64,000 bases of DNA from Gentiana macrophylla (GCA_026214975.1 JAOBSW010000496.1:1-64000); one strand, 5' to 3'; numbered from the stretch's first letter, positions 1-12,072 are shown. Notes: generated by a model not told the origin, from the letters alone. Program-made: numbers and translations.

Positions 1-758
1 CTTATCTTAGTAGGTATAGCTCAAACTCGTTGCTGCTCGTCTGTTTTTAATTAGCGTATGATTAGGAAATACCAATATAGGGCTCTAGGTCGGCTCATGA
101 ATTGATCTTCGGGACTTTCGGTGAGATCTAGATACAATTACGTATTAAATTGCATGCACACTAGTTATCGTAAATCGTAGATTAACATGATACCTAAAAG
201 CTAGTGTTAATGGGACAGCGATGCGATCGCAGGAAATGCACTTTTGAACAAAGGAATTTTGCTAAGTGAGGAATCCCAGTTAATATCGGCATCCACTAGT
301 TTTGTAGCGTCGCGAGTCATATGAGATGGAGGCGGAAGCGAGAAATCACGTGATGTAGCATAGTGATCTAGATGGCCTACCGGGCTAGATCTAGTTTGGG
401 GATGACTCCATAGCCAATATATAAAAGAATGCGAATCGGGTTAATAATTGTCGAGTCTAAGCTTAATTATATAGAATCTACATATCAAGCGATAACTTAA
501 TAATTGGGGAGGTTAATTCGTTGTTTTATGTGTTGTGTCGAGTCAGTGTCCTTTATCTTTCTTGTCTTTCGTTGGTAAGTGGACAGCTTTTATGTCCTTG
601 ACATGAATGATTAATTGTTTATATATAAATGATCCACAATTGGTTCACTGTAGGATCGACCTTGATTATTATATAGCTATACTACGATGGACTGAGTCCT
701 CTTGCTAGTATTGGTTTATGGTGGTCAAGTATTTTAATTTCACTTGATCTCGTCATCA
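1..758 (+). repeat. 5' LTR (3' portion only) of the first Gypsy-type element
   Basis: This stretch aligns with 5304-6062 along its whole length and ends with the same CGTCATCA. Differences are mostly small indels and substitutions, many next to CAG, CTG or CG. The U3 part of this LTR lies outside the window. Confidence 0.9.
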
Positions 759-764
759 AGTTTT

Positions 765-781
765 TGGCGCCGTTCCGGGGA
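765..781 (+). other. Primer binding site, tRNA-Asp type
   Basis: The sequence TGGCGCCGTTCCGGGGA lies six bases after the LTR end. It is the complement of the 3' end of plant tRNA-Asp(GTC) with one base missing from the middle. This primer is typical of Athila-type Gypsy elements. Confidence 0.85.
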
Positions 782-3700
782 ACCAGCAGATCAATTTATA
801 TATAAATAATTTTTATTCATGTAGAGTTTTAGGTTTTAAGTCTGTTTTTATGTTTTGAGTCCCTACAGTTTATGCGCTCTGTGTAAAAATTCTAGAATGT
901 CTGGAAGCAGTGGCCAGCTCCAGCGAGGCGCCCTCATTGCCAATGAGCACAGTTTGTATTACAGGATTTCGCGTGTCTGTTTAACTCCGTATGTTTAATC
1001 CGTAGAGTGACGATAGCGACAGGAAACCATGTTAAAATCGGTCTCTGATTCGTTTTGTTTTCTTACATTTTGCGAAAGCAGGGAAGCAATAATCTGAGTC
1101 AATAATTTTCACGAGCGCTAAGAAAATAACCCGACCCAACATGTGGAGCCTACAGATCTCGATGGGAAAAGTGATGGAGGCAACACCTTTAAAGCACCGT
1201 GATGGCTCAGGAAAATAAATATTAAAAGGTTTGAATTATTCGTGGTACAATGTTGAAGGCAAAAGTACTACCCTTTACCTTATGATTTACTATCTTTTGG
1301 TCTTTTGAACATAAGTCGGCCTATATATGAACACAGTATGAATCTTAGCCGGAGTTGGTTTGTAAGATAAATTTTATTAGTGTGGAAGGTTACGCCCCAA
1401 ATCTGTCTCATCTAGAGAGGTGTGAGGGAAACATGTAGTAGTTGAAGGAAAGCGGTGAATAAAGAGTCCTAAATGGATTCTGTCAAAAAATCTCATTGTC
1501 TATGCATGAGATTAGCCTCTACTGAGCCATGGGAACAGCTTGAGTTTGTGTAGTTTTAAAATTTTCAATCTAAAAAAAAGGCGTTGAGTTTTGAGAGAGC
1601 ATAATGAAGCGGCATTATAGAGGATATGATTATAATGGGTCCACTAGGACTAAATCTGCGTAAAATTCACTAATTCTAAAGCGTTAGCCAAGGTAAGAGC
1701 TTTGTATAAATGGTATGGATAAATGTCGTTTCTAGGTCTCACAGCCAAGGGAAGGATATTAATCCATAAGCGACGAGCCTACCTCGTATAGTGCTCAAGG
1801 GTCAATATCTGGCGATCAAGAAGGATAACTAACAAGGATACTTTTTGGAAAGTCAGTGAGGACTTTAAACTCAGAACTACTTCTTTAAAACCCTTAGGAT
1901 ATCTTTTTAGGTTTTGTTTTCTTTGAGTCAAATAAAATGCGTGACATATGTTGAGGTTTTATTTTGCCGTGTTCCGATGGCCGTTAGGCTAAGGATGTGC
2001 AAAACTTTTTACTCAATATAGGCCACGTGAAATGAGTTCAGTAGGGAAATTAGAAATTGCTAAAGAAAGAATTTAGCAATCAACAATAAGATGGAAGCAT
2101 TAAGAGAGCTTGAGAATTCTTGAATATATATGAGAGAATGATTGGTGTGAATAAGAACAATTTTGGTCAACTTCCAAAACTTTTAGAATGGCGATCGGTG
2201 AAAATCCAAAGTTGTGTGAAATTCATTCTACAACTACCCTTATCCTTTCCTTTACACCTTTTCACCCTTGACCTTTTCTATTCTCTCACCAATCTGCACC
2301 CACAGTTCACATTTCTAACCATTCTTTCATCCTCTCTTTCTTTCCATCTATTTCACTCTCCACCTAACTTGATCCATAACCAATACCCACCCAACACACA
2401 ATTTCTTACCCACCCTTTATCTTTTCTTACCATCATTCAATTTCTTTCTACAAGCCCAACACACTCTAAACCTCCATTTTGTTTACAAAATACCTTTGTA
2501 TTCTTGGAATTTGAATATTGCTAAGTTTTATTGATTATCTTTTATCATTTTGGTTTCATAATCTAGGTGGGGGTAAGTGTAGCTCTGCACCTAGCTAGAT
2601 TTTAAAAGTTTTAGTTCGATCAAAATACAAATTATCTTTCTACGGAAGTTTTACATTTCACACTTTACGCTATTCGGTCAAGATGATGAGTTACATTCTA
2701 AAATATCACACCGATCTGCCTTGTTGATAGCGGTTATGACTTTACGTGATACATTGGGTTATTAGTAATTTCAAGGAGAAGCTACATCTCACTAGGTTGT
2801 TGATATCCAATGAAAGCGTGAAACATCTGCGCTAAGTATTTGATTTTATTCTTTAGCGATAGGTCACATTCATTACATTATACCTTACCAAGTTTCTCTC
2901 TTTTGCGTTGGATTAAATACCGTATCAATCAGTAAACCTCGTGTTCTCCACACGGGGGTAATGCTTTTGATCTTTGTCTTCTCCACCGGTTTTAAGAATA
3001 TTTAAGCGGTGGAGGATATCGATGAAGACTACCATCTTTAGTTGATTGTTTATTTTTTTCTTTCTATTTTGTATATTTCCTTTTGAGTCTATGTATTTTT
3101 TTAGAATTAGGTATGCGAACAAGTCGTTTTAACTCTTTGGTTTTCCTTGTCATTGGTTGTATGGAATAAAGTGGCTTAATTTGTTTTGGATATTTTATAT
3201 CTAATTCTTGCCACATTATTTTATATCTTCCAACGACATGTTATTAACGGTTTAGTGGAGTTTTACTGTTTGGTTTCTTAAGCAGGTTTTCACTTGCTTC
3301 TCCACGTCGTGCTTAGATTACTCCGATGTTGCATCTACTTGAGCCGTTTCGAGGCTAAGTCTTTTCTTAAATTCTCATTTTTATTTGTCATTGGGGACAA
3401 TGACATGTTTAAGTGGGGGGGTAGGAGACTTAGCTATGATATACTATAATTGAGAATTGAATGAAACGGTGAAAAATTGAAAAACAAATTGAATAAATAC
3501 CATATTATTTATCTCGTACCCTTAGAATTGTTAGTTCTAGCTAAAATTGATAGGAAAGGAACCAAGTTGCATGAGTCGTGATCATTTTATACTTATGTGA
3601 ATGTAAATTTAAGGATATTCATGCCGATTGTTGCAAGTAGTTATTTATTATTCGATTACTCAATCTTTGAATCGAGTTTTACCGTGCAAATTATAATAAG

Positions 3701-4356
3701 CGAAAATTATGTGTACATTGCGTAGATGATTGGTTATGTAGACTTAGTGTCGATATTTATCTGTGATGTATTCTATCTTATGGCCATCAAAGCGAGTAAT
3801 AAGCGAGAATAATCGTGTATTGACAAGCGTTAAACCTTTGGGCTTGTAGTAACATTACCAAAGTAGCCTGTGCTTGTGGTAATATTCATGTTATTGACCA
3901 ATCCGTGAAAGGGATTCTTGCAATGCATAATTTACTTTTAAAGCAAGTTTCTTTCTTGAGATGTGTTAATGCTTGAAAATATGAAAGGTGAGGAAAATTC
4001 AAATTTTAAGAGGCTTGAGTATTTTTCTCGGTCTCTAAGTCCAAAAACCTTATGGATGGCGCTCTTGCTTATTGCACCATGTCTTTACCCATTGCGAGGC
4101 TTAAGAAGTGGGAATCTTGATGTTGGTAGGTTGAGATTGCGAAGTTAGCATAAACTTTAATCTTGCCACGAATAGATAAAATCTAAATACACATGCACAC
4201 ATCACTTCGATTCATAGTGAGTAGTGAATAATGGATACCTTATGAGCATAGATGGTATGGGTTGACTCGAGTTTCTTGTGTAAAGTATGATTTGACCATG
4301 GGAAATGTTGACTTGGGAAATGACTTATTGATGCTTTGTTGGGACGAGCAAAGTCT
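782..4356 (+). other. Internal region of the first element, no recognisable coding sequence
   Basis: About 3.6 kb of AT-rich sequence with only short open frames. The longest, 2120-2524 (134 codons), lies in a strand-biased pyrimidine-rich tract (about 2225-2510) and encodes a Leu/Ser/Phe/Pro/Thr-rich string with no domain I recognise; I regard it as chance. A second polypurine-like tract (a G7 run) lies at 3411-3425, just after a GGGGACAATGA motif often seen near the 3' ends of Athila/Tat internal regions. The leader is large enough to hold a packaging signal, but nothing in the sequence identifies one. Confidence 0.6.
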
Positions 4357-4370
4357 AAGTGGGAAGTAGT
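4357..4370 (+). other. Polypurine tract of the first element
   Basis: The purine-rich AAGTGGGAAGTAG lies immediately before the TG that starts the 3' LTR. It is the expected primer for plus-strand DNA synthesis. The preceding GGGACGAGCAAAGTCTAAG resembles the segment before the PPT of the fold-back insert near 29815. Confidence 0.75.
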
Positions 4371-6062
4371 TGATGCGGTCAAATTATACCCGTAAAGTCA
4401 TCAACGTTGACCTTAAATCGAGATTAATAATATATATTTTATATTAAATCACATGTTTATATTTATTATTTAATGTTATGTGATTTATAAGATATAATTT
4501 GGTATTTATCCATTTTATTATATATTTTGGTATTTATCCGTTTTATTATTTTAATATTTACTTTGGGATAAATATCTATTTTATAGATTGAGATAAATTT
4601 GGAGGATAAATACAAATGGAAGAATTAAATCTCAAGATAAATCAAGGAAATTCAAGATAGAGATCGGATAAGCACGAAAGAGGAGTAAGGCATGACAAGA
4701 GCAAGCGAGCCAATCGAAGCTTGGGGAAATAAATCGGCGACCTATCACATATTTGGGCGCATTTTGCCTTTCGGAAGATCGGCGGGAGTTATCTCTTATT
4801 TGTTTTGATATTTTGAAGTATATCTCTTAATTAGCTTGAACCCCAATAAATAAAAGCATGTTATACACGCCATATACACTCTACACGACCATATACACTT
4901 CTCGGTTTATAATAAAATTCTTAGTTTTTCTTAAAGCGACTTTTATGCAAGATTACGCAATAATGTAAGTTCTTGTATTTATTTGTTCTTAGTTCTTTGT
5001 AATTAAGTCCCCAATTATTGTTTATTGTTTGAGGTTGTTCATTATTCACCGAACAATGTAGATCTAAGGATACGATATGAGGCGGTGGGGATTCTTGTCT
5101 ATAAGGATCAAGCGCCCGAGATCTGTTATCACAGTGACCTATAGATGACTTTGGTATGATCGACAACCGTGTTTTTAGTAGATCTATACAATTGCTTTAT
5201 GAGTCTCTATTTTATCCGTTACATTATGTAGAAGCGCTAAGATTTAGGTTTTCGCCACGTCAATCTAGCCACGTCTTTATGGTGTGATTGTCCACCTAAA
5301 TTTCTTATCTTAGTAGGTATGGCTCACTACGACTCGTTGCTCGTCCGTTTTAATTAGTGTATGATTAGGAAATGCCAATAAAGGCCTCTAGGTCGGCTCA
5401 TGAATTGATCTTCGGGACTTTTCGTGAGATCTAGATACATTACGTATTCGGGAATTGCATGCACTAGTTATCGTAAATCTTATATTAACATGATACCAAA
5501 AGTTAGTGTTAATGGGACGAGAGGTGATGCGATCGCTTAGGAAATGCGCTGAACAAAGGAATGTTGCCTAAGTGAGGAATCTGAGTTAATATCGGCATCC
5601 ACTAGTTTTGTAGCGTCCGAGTCATATGAGATGGAGGCCGAAAAATCGAAGTCAAGTGATGTAGCATAGTGATCTAGATGGCCTACCCAGAGCTAGATCT
5701 AGTTTGGGGATGACTCCGTAGCCAATATATAAAAGAGATACGAATCGGGTTAATAGTTGTCGAGTCTAAGCTTAATTATATAGAATCTCACAGATCAAGC
5801 GATAACTTAATAATTGGGAGGTTAATTCGTTGTTTATGTGTTGTGTCGAAGTCGTGTCCTTTATCTTTCTTGTCTTTCGTTGGTCGTAGACGCCTTTGTG
5901 TCCTTGACATGAATGATTAATTGTTTATATATAAATGATCCATAATTGGTTCCATGTGAGATCGACCTTGATTATTTATAGCTATACTACGATGGACTAG
6001 TCCTCTTGCTAGTATTGGTTTATGGTGGTCAAGTATTTTAATTTCACTTGATCTCGTCATCA
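4371..6062 (+). repeat. 3' LTR of the first Gypsy-type element
   Basis: A 1692 bp LTR starting TGATGCGG and ending CGTCATCA. Its last 759 bases repeat 1-758. The interior is AT-rich. It is followed directly by Copia-like sequence at 6063, so this element appears to have been inserted into, or recombined with, the SIRE-like element to its right. Confidence 0.88.
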
Positions 6063-7705
6063 AATTATCTCTTTCAAGCTGTGCCCAATTTATCTTCAGT
6101 GATTAAAGGCTCAAATTAAAAGGAAATGGATCTTGCAATTCGGCACCTTGCAGAACTTGCGAGAAAGGTGAATTTTGGGAAAGGATATCGTATGGGATTC
6201 CTCCGACATCTGTTCAATCAAATGAAAGTGAGACCCATGTACATGAGCATCCATGGCACAAGGCCAAGGTAATGTATACATATGTAAAGGCCTCCCGAAA
6301 CCACAGCCATCAGTTGGGCCTTAAAAGGAAAGAGCACAGCGGCGAGATATGGAGTTGCAAGGAGAACCAGATCCCAAAAATCACAAGACCAACATGGCCA
6401 ACAAGGAGGTATACCCGGCAACAAGGATACCGCCTTCTTGTAATCGGTGATGATATAGACTTTGCGAGGAGGAGAAATAAGATGAAGTCACTTATTTGGA
6501 AGAAGGTGAAGAAGGATACCATCTTACATCATCGATTGATGTTGAAGAAGAGATATGCGAGGATAAAGGCCATTTGAAAGAAAAGCGAAGGAGATCATCT
6601 ATAGATGATCAAGAACAAATATACCTATCGATGATGACTGACAATCCGAAGTAATTCTCAGGAGCATCAATAAATTTGACATACTGGCCGAGTGAGCGGT
6701 GATAAAGCTCACTCTGCTTTGAACATATCAACACCCAAGCTTGATGATCAAGGGAACACCGAAGCGGTGAGTCTCGGCCTGAGAGGAGGATAGGCAGTCC
6801 TCACAAGGACTAGGACATGCAAGTGTTTTTCAACAATCTCTCTCGATAATAAGATTCTTGAAGAAGAAAAAGAAGAAGAAGAAGAAAAAAGGAAGAAGGC
6901 GGGGGTGTGCATTTGCCCAGCGGAAGATCTGAGAAGATAAGGCTAATGCATACACACGTGAGAGGAAGATCGAGATAGACTCTTTAGTCTAGATACTCAA
7001 CCACGATAGTGGACATGGAAGGTAGTACATTAGTAGGAAAAATCTCATGACCGCCTTAGGAGTGATGCAACCTCCTGAAATCACAAAATTGAAGCCCTCA
7101 TCAATCATGTTCAAGATAAGGTGAGGAGAGACAAGGCAACTTACTTTGCAACCTCTGATTATCTCATTCCCTATCATGTCCAAACTAATCTTGAGTTTCT
7201 AGTGACAAATTGATGGAAATCTCAAACCACCGGTGGATACTTTGAATGCTCATACTAAAGCCAAATCCAACATCTGGATGAGATTATGGAATACTCTGGA
7301 CACCCGACTCAACACCCTACTCAATATCCTTTGGAGCAACAAACAAAATTCTAGAGGAAAGGTTTGGTCCTCTCCCGGAAATGAGGCGACCAACAAAATT
7401 ATAGAGGAAAGATTTGGTGATGCCAAAAGGGGAAGGAAGTAGCAAGCTGAAAGCTCGAGTGGAAAGAAGGAAAGCCCAACAAACAAGGGCAAGAGCATCA
7501 AAGGTAAGGGCATCGAGGTTTGAAGAAAGAAAAGTAGCCCTTTAATGAATCATGTTGAATTAATTCTATGCCTTTGATTTATTTTGAAAAAAGATGCAAT
7601 ATCTTATTTCCTTTAAATGGATGAATAAAATTGTTGAGTTTTATTCTAGTTTTATGTTGAAACTCTGCATACTTATGTTCGAGGCTTATGAGGGTTTGGC
7701 ATCAT
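6063..7705 (+). pseudogene. 3' internal remnant of a SIRE/Maximus-like Copia element
   Basis: This stretch leads into a SIRE-type polypurine tract and LTR. A 48-codon open run starts at 6127 (MDLAIRHLAELARKV) and stops near 6273. It overlaps a further frame at 6272-6577 (101 codons), rich in Lys and Arg. No Copia polymerase motif is visible. By position it would be the extra ORF and 3' untranslated region that SIRE/Maximus elements carry between RNase H and the 3' LTR. A purine-rich GAA/AAG tract lies at about 6856-6900. I cannot assign a function to the encoded peptides, and the reading frame is broken repeatedly. Confidence 0.4.
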
Positions 7706-7718
7706 CAAAAAGGGAAAT
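7706..7718 (+). other. Polypurine tract of the SIRE-like element
   Basis: AAAAAGGGAAAT directly precedes the LTR start TGTTAGAAAC. The same arrangement (CATCATCAAAAAGGG...) is typical of SIRE/Maximus Copia elements and recurs, in reverse orientation, beside the LTR at 18665. Confidence 0.75.
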
Positions 7719-9109
7719 TGTTAGAAACATTTTATTATGTTTTGATGATGGCCATACTAATTTTATATAGCAAGCACTGAAATAAGTTAGAAATCTCTGT
7801 ATAATTCTTTACTTAAAGTCGACATGTTGTATAAGTTGAGTCGGACAAGTATTGTACTAGTTGGAAGGATGGCGAAGTAAAATAGAAATCCGGCGAGTGA
7901 AGCCCGACCATGTACCGTGAGACATGAAGATATATAGTCGACTTATAACTTGGGAAGTCTATGATGACCTAGATAAGTCTAAGTGATGAAACTCATTGAT
8001 AAATATGGTGTACACTAATCTCACCCAAATTAAGAATCGGTAAAAGTACAAGGACTCTTGTAAACTCAAAGAAATCAAGGAAATCTATGAACCGGAAAAG
8101 TGAGGCGACTATCGGTGAGTAAAGACAAAGCGGTGAAGGAAGATCTAAACAGAAAAGTCAGAAGGATCACTTAACCGTTCAAGGAACGGCCAAGTAAACT
8201 TTACTTGATCAGATTTTGAAGAATGAAGAAGATTTCGGAGGATCAAGCATTAAATGCACAATCAATTGAGGATCAATCAATGGCCGGATTTTATGATATA
8301 CGTTTGAAGAAAATCCGATCTTGAAATCAAGGAGAATATAAATGAGGGCATTAAGAATTAAATCAAGGATTATTCCCACATTAAATAGCCAGCAGATGAA
8401 ATTCAAATCAAGGATTATCAAGGCTATAAATAGAAGGCATTGACAGCCAGAAAAGAAGAATAAGAATAACAATTGAATCTGAGAAGAAACAAGCAGACAC
8501 TCTGTCAATTTGAAAAGCACTCTATCTGTACTTAAAAGAAACATCTAGAGGTCAACTCAGAAATCAAAGCAAATTCCACATCAAGCACTGACATTGATCA
8601 CAAGTCTGTGAATCATATCCACATCAACTGAAGCAATTGAATCAGAGGAATCTGAGAAGGAGTTGCAACCTTTGTGATAGCTCTCTTTGAAGATTTGTTC
8701 TCAAGGAGTAGTGATAGAGATTGAGTCACTGAAGCTTTTGTAGCGAGGGGTGATAGTCTTGTAGATTGTGAAGCTTGTGTAGTCAAGGACAATCGACTAT
8801 TTATATCTGTGAAAACAATAGTGAATTCCTCCAATCATCACAGGAGGAAGAGTGGATTATGGGATTACACCACCCTGAACCATTATAAACCTTTGTGTGT
8901 ATTTACTTTCAGCAATTTACTTTACCGTACTTCATTTCATTCCATACTATATCTGTGATTGCATAATCTACTTGGAACCAACATTCAAAGAAGGGACTTA
9001 TCCATTTGCCCAAAAGCTTTTAAATATAAGAAAAGTTTTGAAACTCCATTATAGTCATTCACCCCCTCCCTCCCTCTAACTATAATTTTAACCTTCTCTG
9101 GGACCAACA
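7719..9109 (+). repeat. SIRE/Maximus-like Copia LTR, complete
   Basis: It starts TGTTAG and ends CCAACA, forming an imperfect terminal inverted repeat, and is 1391 bp long. It is preceded by a polypurine tract and followed two bases later by an initiator tRNA-Met primer binding site. One LTR therefore has 3'-LTR context on its left and 5'-LTR context on its right. Its first 460 bases are repeated at 13300-13705. Confidence 0.8.
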
Positions 9110-9111
9110 AG

Positions 9112-9125
9112 TGGTATCAAAGTAG
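9112..9125 (+). other. Primer binding site, initiator tRNA-Met type
   Basis: TGGTATCAAAGTAG follows the LTR end. It resembles the Copia consensus TGGTATCAGAGC, which is complementary to the initiator tRNA-Met. About 65 bases of leader follow before the sequence changes to an unrelated repeat near 9190. Confidence 0.75.
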
Positions 9126-9190
9126 TGTTCTAGTATCGAGAACATGTTCAAATCGATTTTTGGTAACAAGGAGATCACTTATTTTCAAAG

Positions 9191-9817
9191 TCGACAATAA
9201 GCGCGGCACCATTGGGTTGTCCCATTCATATCATGGCCTCGTCTCTTGCTTTGTTTGCTTAATAGCGTGGCACGAAGTCCGTCCGCTTGAGCACGGCCTC
9301 ACCTTAAGCTTTGCCCGGCCGTGGCGCGGCACCTGGGTAAATGCGGCTTCATAGCGCCCCTCATAATGAGTCGTTTCACGATATACCCTCTGCCTAAGAC
9401 CATCCGCTTCATAGCATGGCACTTAATCCCGACGCTCCCAAGCTTGGCACTCAGATGGCGCTTATGAGCCATCGCCCGATCTGACATGCGCTCCATAGCA
9501 AGTCGTCTTAGTAAAGGTATATCATGCCACCGACAACTTTACTCCATGCCTTCAATTTTGGCACAAATGAACAAGGCAATGAGTGAGAGCCATTGATACT
9601 ACAAACCCATAAAAGAACACGTGAATCAACAATTGGGCTATCGGAAGCCCATACCGGATAGGGTCCATGGCCAAATGAATATGCACCGGCGTAAGGCGGA
9701 TAGAGTCAGAATTAGCATATAAGCCTTCGACCCACCACATACCAGGCCGAAGCGAAGCATGCGGGGGCGGCCGGCCCGCCCCTCAAATCACAAGTCGCAT
9801 TTTGGACCAAGCCCCTT
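9191..9817 (+). repeat. Old LTR-like sequence, copy 1
   Basis: A GC-richer stretch than its neighbours, with no convincing coding sequence. From about 9285 on it matches 13706-14252. The second copy appears to continue at 45609 after the insertions are removed. It contains repeated AGCGYGGCAC-type motifs. I think it is part of an old Gypsy LTR (see the continuation at 45609), but the family is not recognised. Confidence 0.5.
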
Positions 9818-10698
9818 TGTTAAAGCAGGATAGGAAATCGGATGCAAGGTAGATAAAATAAGAGATGCAATCTAGCGGTAATAATCAATAGAAATAACAA
9901 AAACAAGAAGAACACGAGATTTAACGTGGTTTCGGCTTTGTGCCGACTACTCCAAAGGCACGAGAAAATAGATATTTTATTATACCTTTGAATTTAAGGC
10001 GGATTACACCCACACACATTGATTACGGCGGTTGGTATTTATAGGCACAATTCATTAATCCTTACCCGTCAAAGGTTTTTGTCGGAATAGTCATAAATGC
10101 TCTCGAGGCGTGGTGAGCATCGAGAAGACATCACGGACTTGTAACCATGCGGCTCGGATGTAGGCGAGTTGTATCAATTACCTCGACATACCTCGGTAAA
10201 TTTGGTGACACCAGAATAATCTCAGCTTATCTTCCCAGCTAACTTTCACAGACTTGAATACTCTTCATTCAACTGACCATCACTAAGCTGCCTTCACATA
10301 TTAGTTCTACCAGATGTAGCGTTTAAGGCCCTGTTTGTATTGAATAATTTGGAGGGAGAAGAAATGATATGATTTGGATGGATTTAAATTTTGGTGTTTG
10401 GATTGTTTTAGTTTGATAGAAAGGAAAGGAGAGTAAGGGAGAAAGAGGGATATGGTTCTTTACGAATGGGGTGGTCTCGTTTCCTTCCAAAATAGGTGAG
10501 AAACGGAAGGAAACCATTCATTTTTGTTATAAATGTATTTACAATCTCTATATCATTTTCCTTTCTATATGGTTCTATCCAAACACTCGAATAGACTTCA
10601 TAATTCCTCATTTCCCTCTTTTTACTGCTACTATCATTTCTTTTCTTGTCTATATAATTCCTTCAATCCAAATGGGGCCTAAGTCACTTTCTTTGACA
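9818..10698 (-). repeat. 3' LTR of Copia copy 1, interrupted by a MITE
   Basis: It matches 45117-45603 apart from the MITE at 10327-10679. On the minus strand it would begin TGTCA at 10698 and end at 9818. The plus-strand sequence after it (AATCTCCACCTTG, 10699-10711) is the complement of a Copia polypurine tract. Confidence 0.8.
10327..10679. mobile_element. MITE, PIF/Harbinger (Tourist-like) type, copy 1
   Basis: A 353 bp insert flanked by TAA (10324-10326 and 10680-10682). Its ends are inverted repeats, GGCCCTGTTTG... and ...CAATCCAAATGGGGCC. The 3 bp TWA target duplication and the GGCC ends fit PIF/Harbinger MITEs. It has no transposase. The same MITE lies at the same site in copy 2 (40338-40691). 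Confidence 0.8.
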
Positions 10699-10711
10699 AA
10701 TCTCCACCTTG

Positions 10712-11400
10712 ACTTGTACTCTCGTTTCACAGTCAACCAAGTTGCATAAGCAGATGTAATTGTACGGATGCATTCATTAATGTCATATGTACTTGTACCA
10801 AATTACTCACGAGAATTCACTCGAGTTGACTTTTGCCTCAATTTGAGCTTCAAGATTTCTAGATTATAAGCTTTGAATATTGACAAGTCAGACACAAGTG
10901 AAACTTGCTCTGCTTGAATTAGTTTAGTAAACATACCATGTAGAAAATTTGTCTTCACATCTAACGGCTCAAGTTTAAGATCTGTTGTGCCACCATTGAT
11001 AGTAACACTACGATTGAGGTATGTCGGACTACTGGTGAGAATATCTCATCAAAGTCCACCCCTTCTTCCTCTTGAACCCTCACAGCAACTTGATCGTGCC
11101 TTATACTTGACCCATTCTGCCTCAGTCATTCCTTCATTCTTCTTGAAGATCCATTTGCAAGTAACAACTCTCTATCATTTGGATGCTTAACTAGATTCCA
11201 AGTTTGATTCTTGATAATAACTCAATTCATCTCTGTAATGACAAGCCATTGAGATGCTTGAGGAAAATGTCACTACTTCCCTGGAAGTAGAAGGTTCAAA
11301 ACCATCCACTTCTTCTACAACTTGAAGTGTATATCCAACCATATCATCAAAACCATACCTCTTGAGAGGTACCCCAACATTGGTTCTTCTTGCTCTGCTG
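10712..11400 (-). pseudogene. Copia reverse transcriptase N-terminal remnant (copy 1)
   Basis: Read on the minus strand, this matches 40723-41400, where the start of a Copia reverse transcriptase is legible (conserved FDEIFSPVV-type segment). In this copy the frame is broken by several indels. The rest of the reverse transcriptase and the RNase H are absent because the sequence goes straight to the polypurine tract and LTR. This deletion is shared with copy 2, so it predates the duplication. Confidence 0.6.
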
Positions 11401-12072
11401 ACAGCTATACTCTGCTGGCCAATATTCCCTGTTTGATGCTCAGCTGGCCATTGTTCAGCTGACTAGCTTGGATCAGACTCTGGTTCAGCAACCAAATCAG
11501 ATGAGTGCTGACATGGATCAATTTATTATTGCATCTCGGTGACTCACTTGAAGCTCACTGTTTCCGGCATTTTCAGATTCTTTGGTTTCAAATTCTGGTT
11601 GATTATGACCCTTTTCTCTGTTGATAACCAAATTCTATAATCTTTCACCCCATCTCCATACCCTACAAACACTCTCTTATTGGCCCTTGTTTCCAGCTTC
11701 CCTTCACTCACATGATAGTAAATTGTGCTTCCAAAAACCCTTAGGCCGAGTAGTCAGCAGGCATTCCCGACCACATCTCAAATGGTGTCTTGAGATTGAT
11801 CCATGTGTGAGGACTCTATTGATTAAGTTCTATGATGTACTTTGACCTCTTGCCCAAAAACCCTTGATAAACCAACTTTAGAGAGCATAAATCTTGCCTC
11901 TCCTGAAGAGTTTGATTCATTCTATCAGCTACACCATTCTGCTGAGGTGTATTCCTGACTATGTGATGTCTGGCAATACCCTCATCCTTACAGAATGTAT
12001 CAAACTCAGACAAGCAGAATTCCAGACCATTATACGTTTGAAGCCTCTTGATTTTCTTGCCTGTCTAATTTT
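11401..12072 (-). pseudogene. Copia integrase C-terminal half remnant (copy 1)
   Basis: The minus-strand frame 12013-11816 contains the Copia integrase signature around NTPQQNGV followed by MNQTL, which includes the last catalytic Glu region of a Copia integrase. The remainder (11816-11401) encodes the broken C-terminal region. The upstream half of the integrase is missing because a plus-strand LTR fragment is inserted at 12073. Compare 41473-42143 in copy 2, which is better preserved. Confidence 0.7.

Larger units (their letters stand above)
1..6062 (+). mobile_element. Non-autonomous Gypsy LTR retrotransposon (Athila/Tat-like), left end outside window
   Basis: Bases 1-758 match 5304-6062, giving two direct repeats in the same orientation. 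The first is followed by a primer binding site that nearly matches plant tRNA-Asp. The second is preceded by a polypurine tract and starts TG and ends CA. The 3' LTR is about 1.69 kb, so the 5' LTR should begin roughly 930 bases before the window. The 3.6 kb between the LTRs shows no gag, protease, reverse transcriptase or integrase motif in any frame, so the element must have depended on enzymes from a relative, as LARD-type elements do. The tRNA-Asp site and the PPT layout point to Athila/Tat Gypsy. The target duplication cannot be tested because the left flank is missing. Confidence 0.85.

Noticed and set aside
2120..2524. 134-codon plus-strand open frame in the first element
   Set aside because: It runs through a low-complexity pyrimidine tract, has no recognisable domain, and lies in a non-coding element interior.
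9160..9740. Overlapping short frames in the GC-rich repeat
   Set aside because: Several frames are open on both strands, the sequence is repeated at 13706-14247 without conserving any one frame, and no domain is seen.
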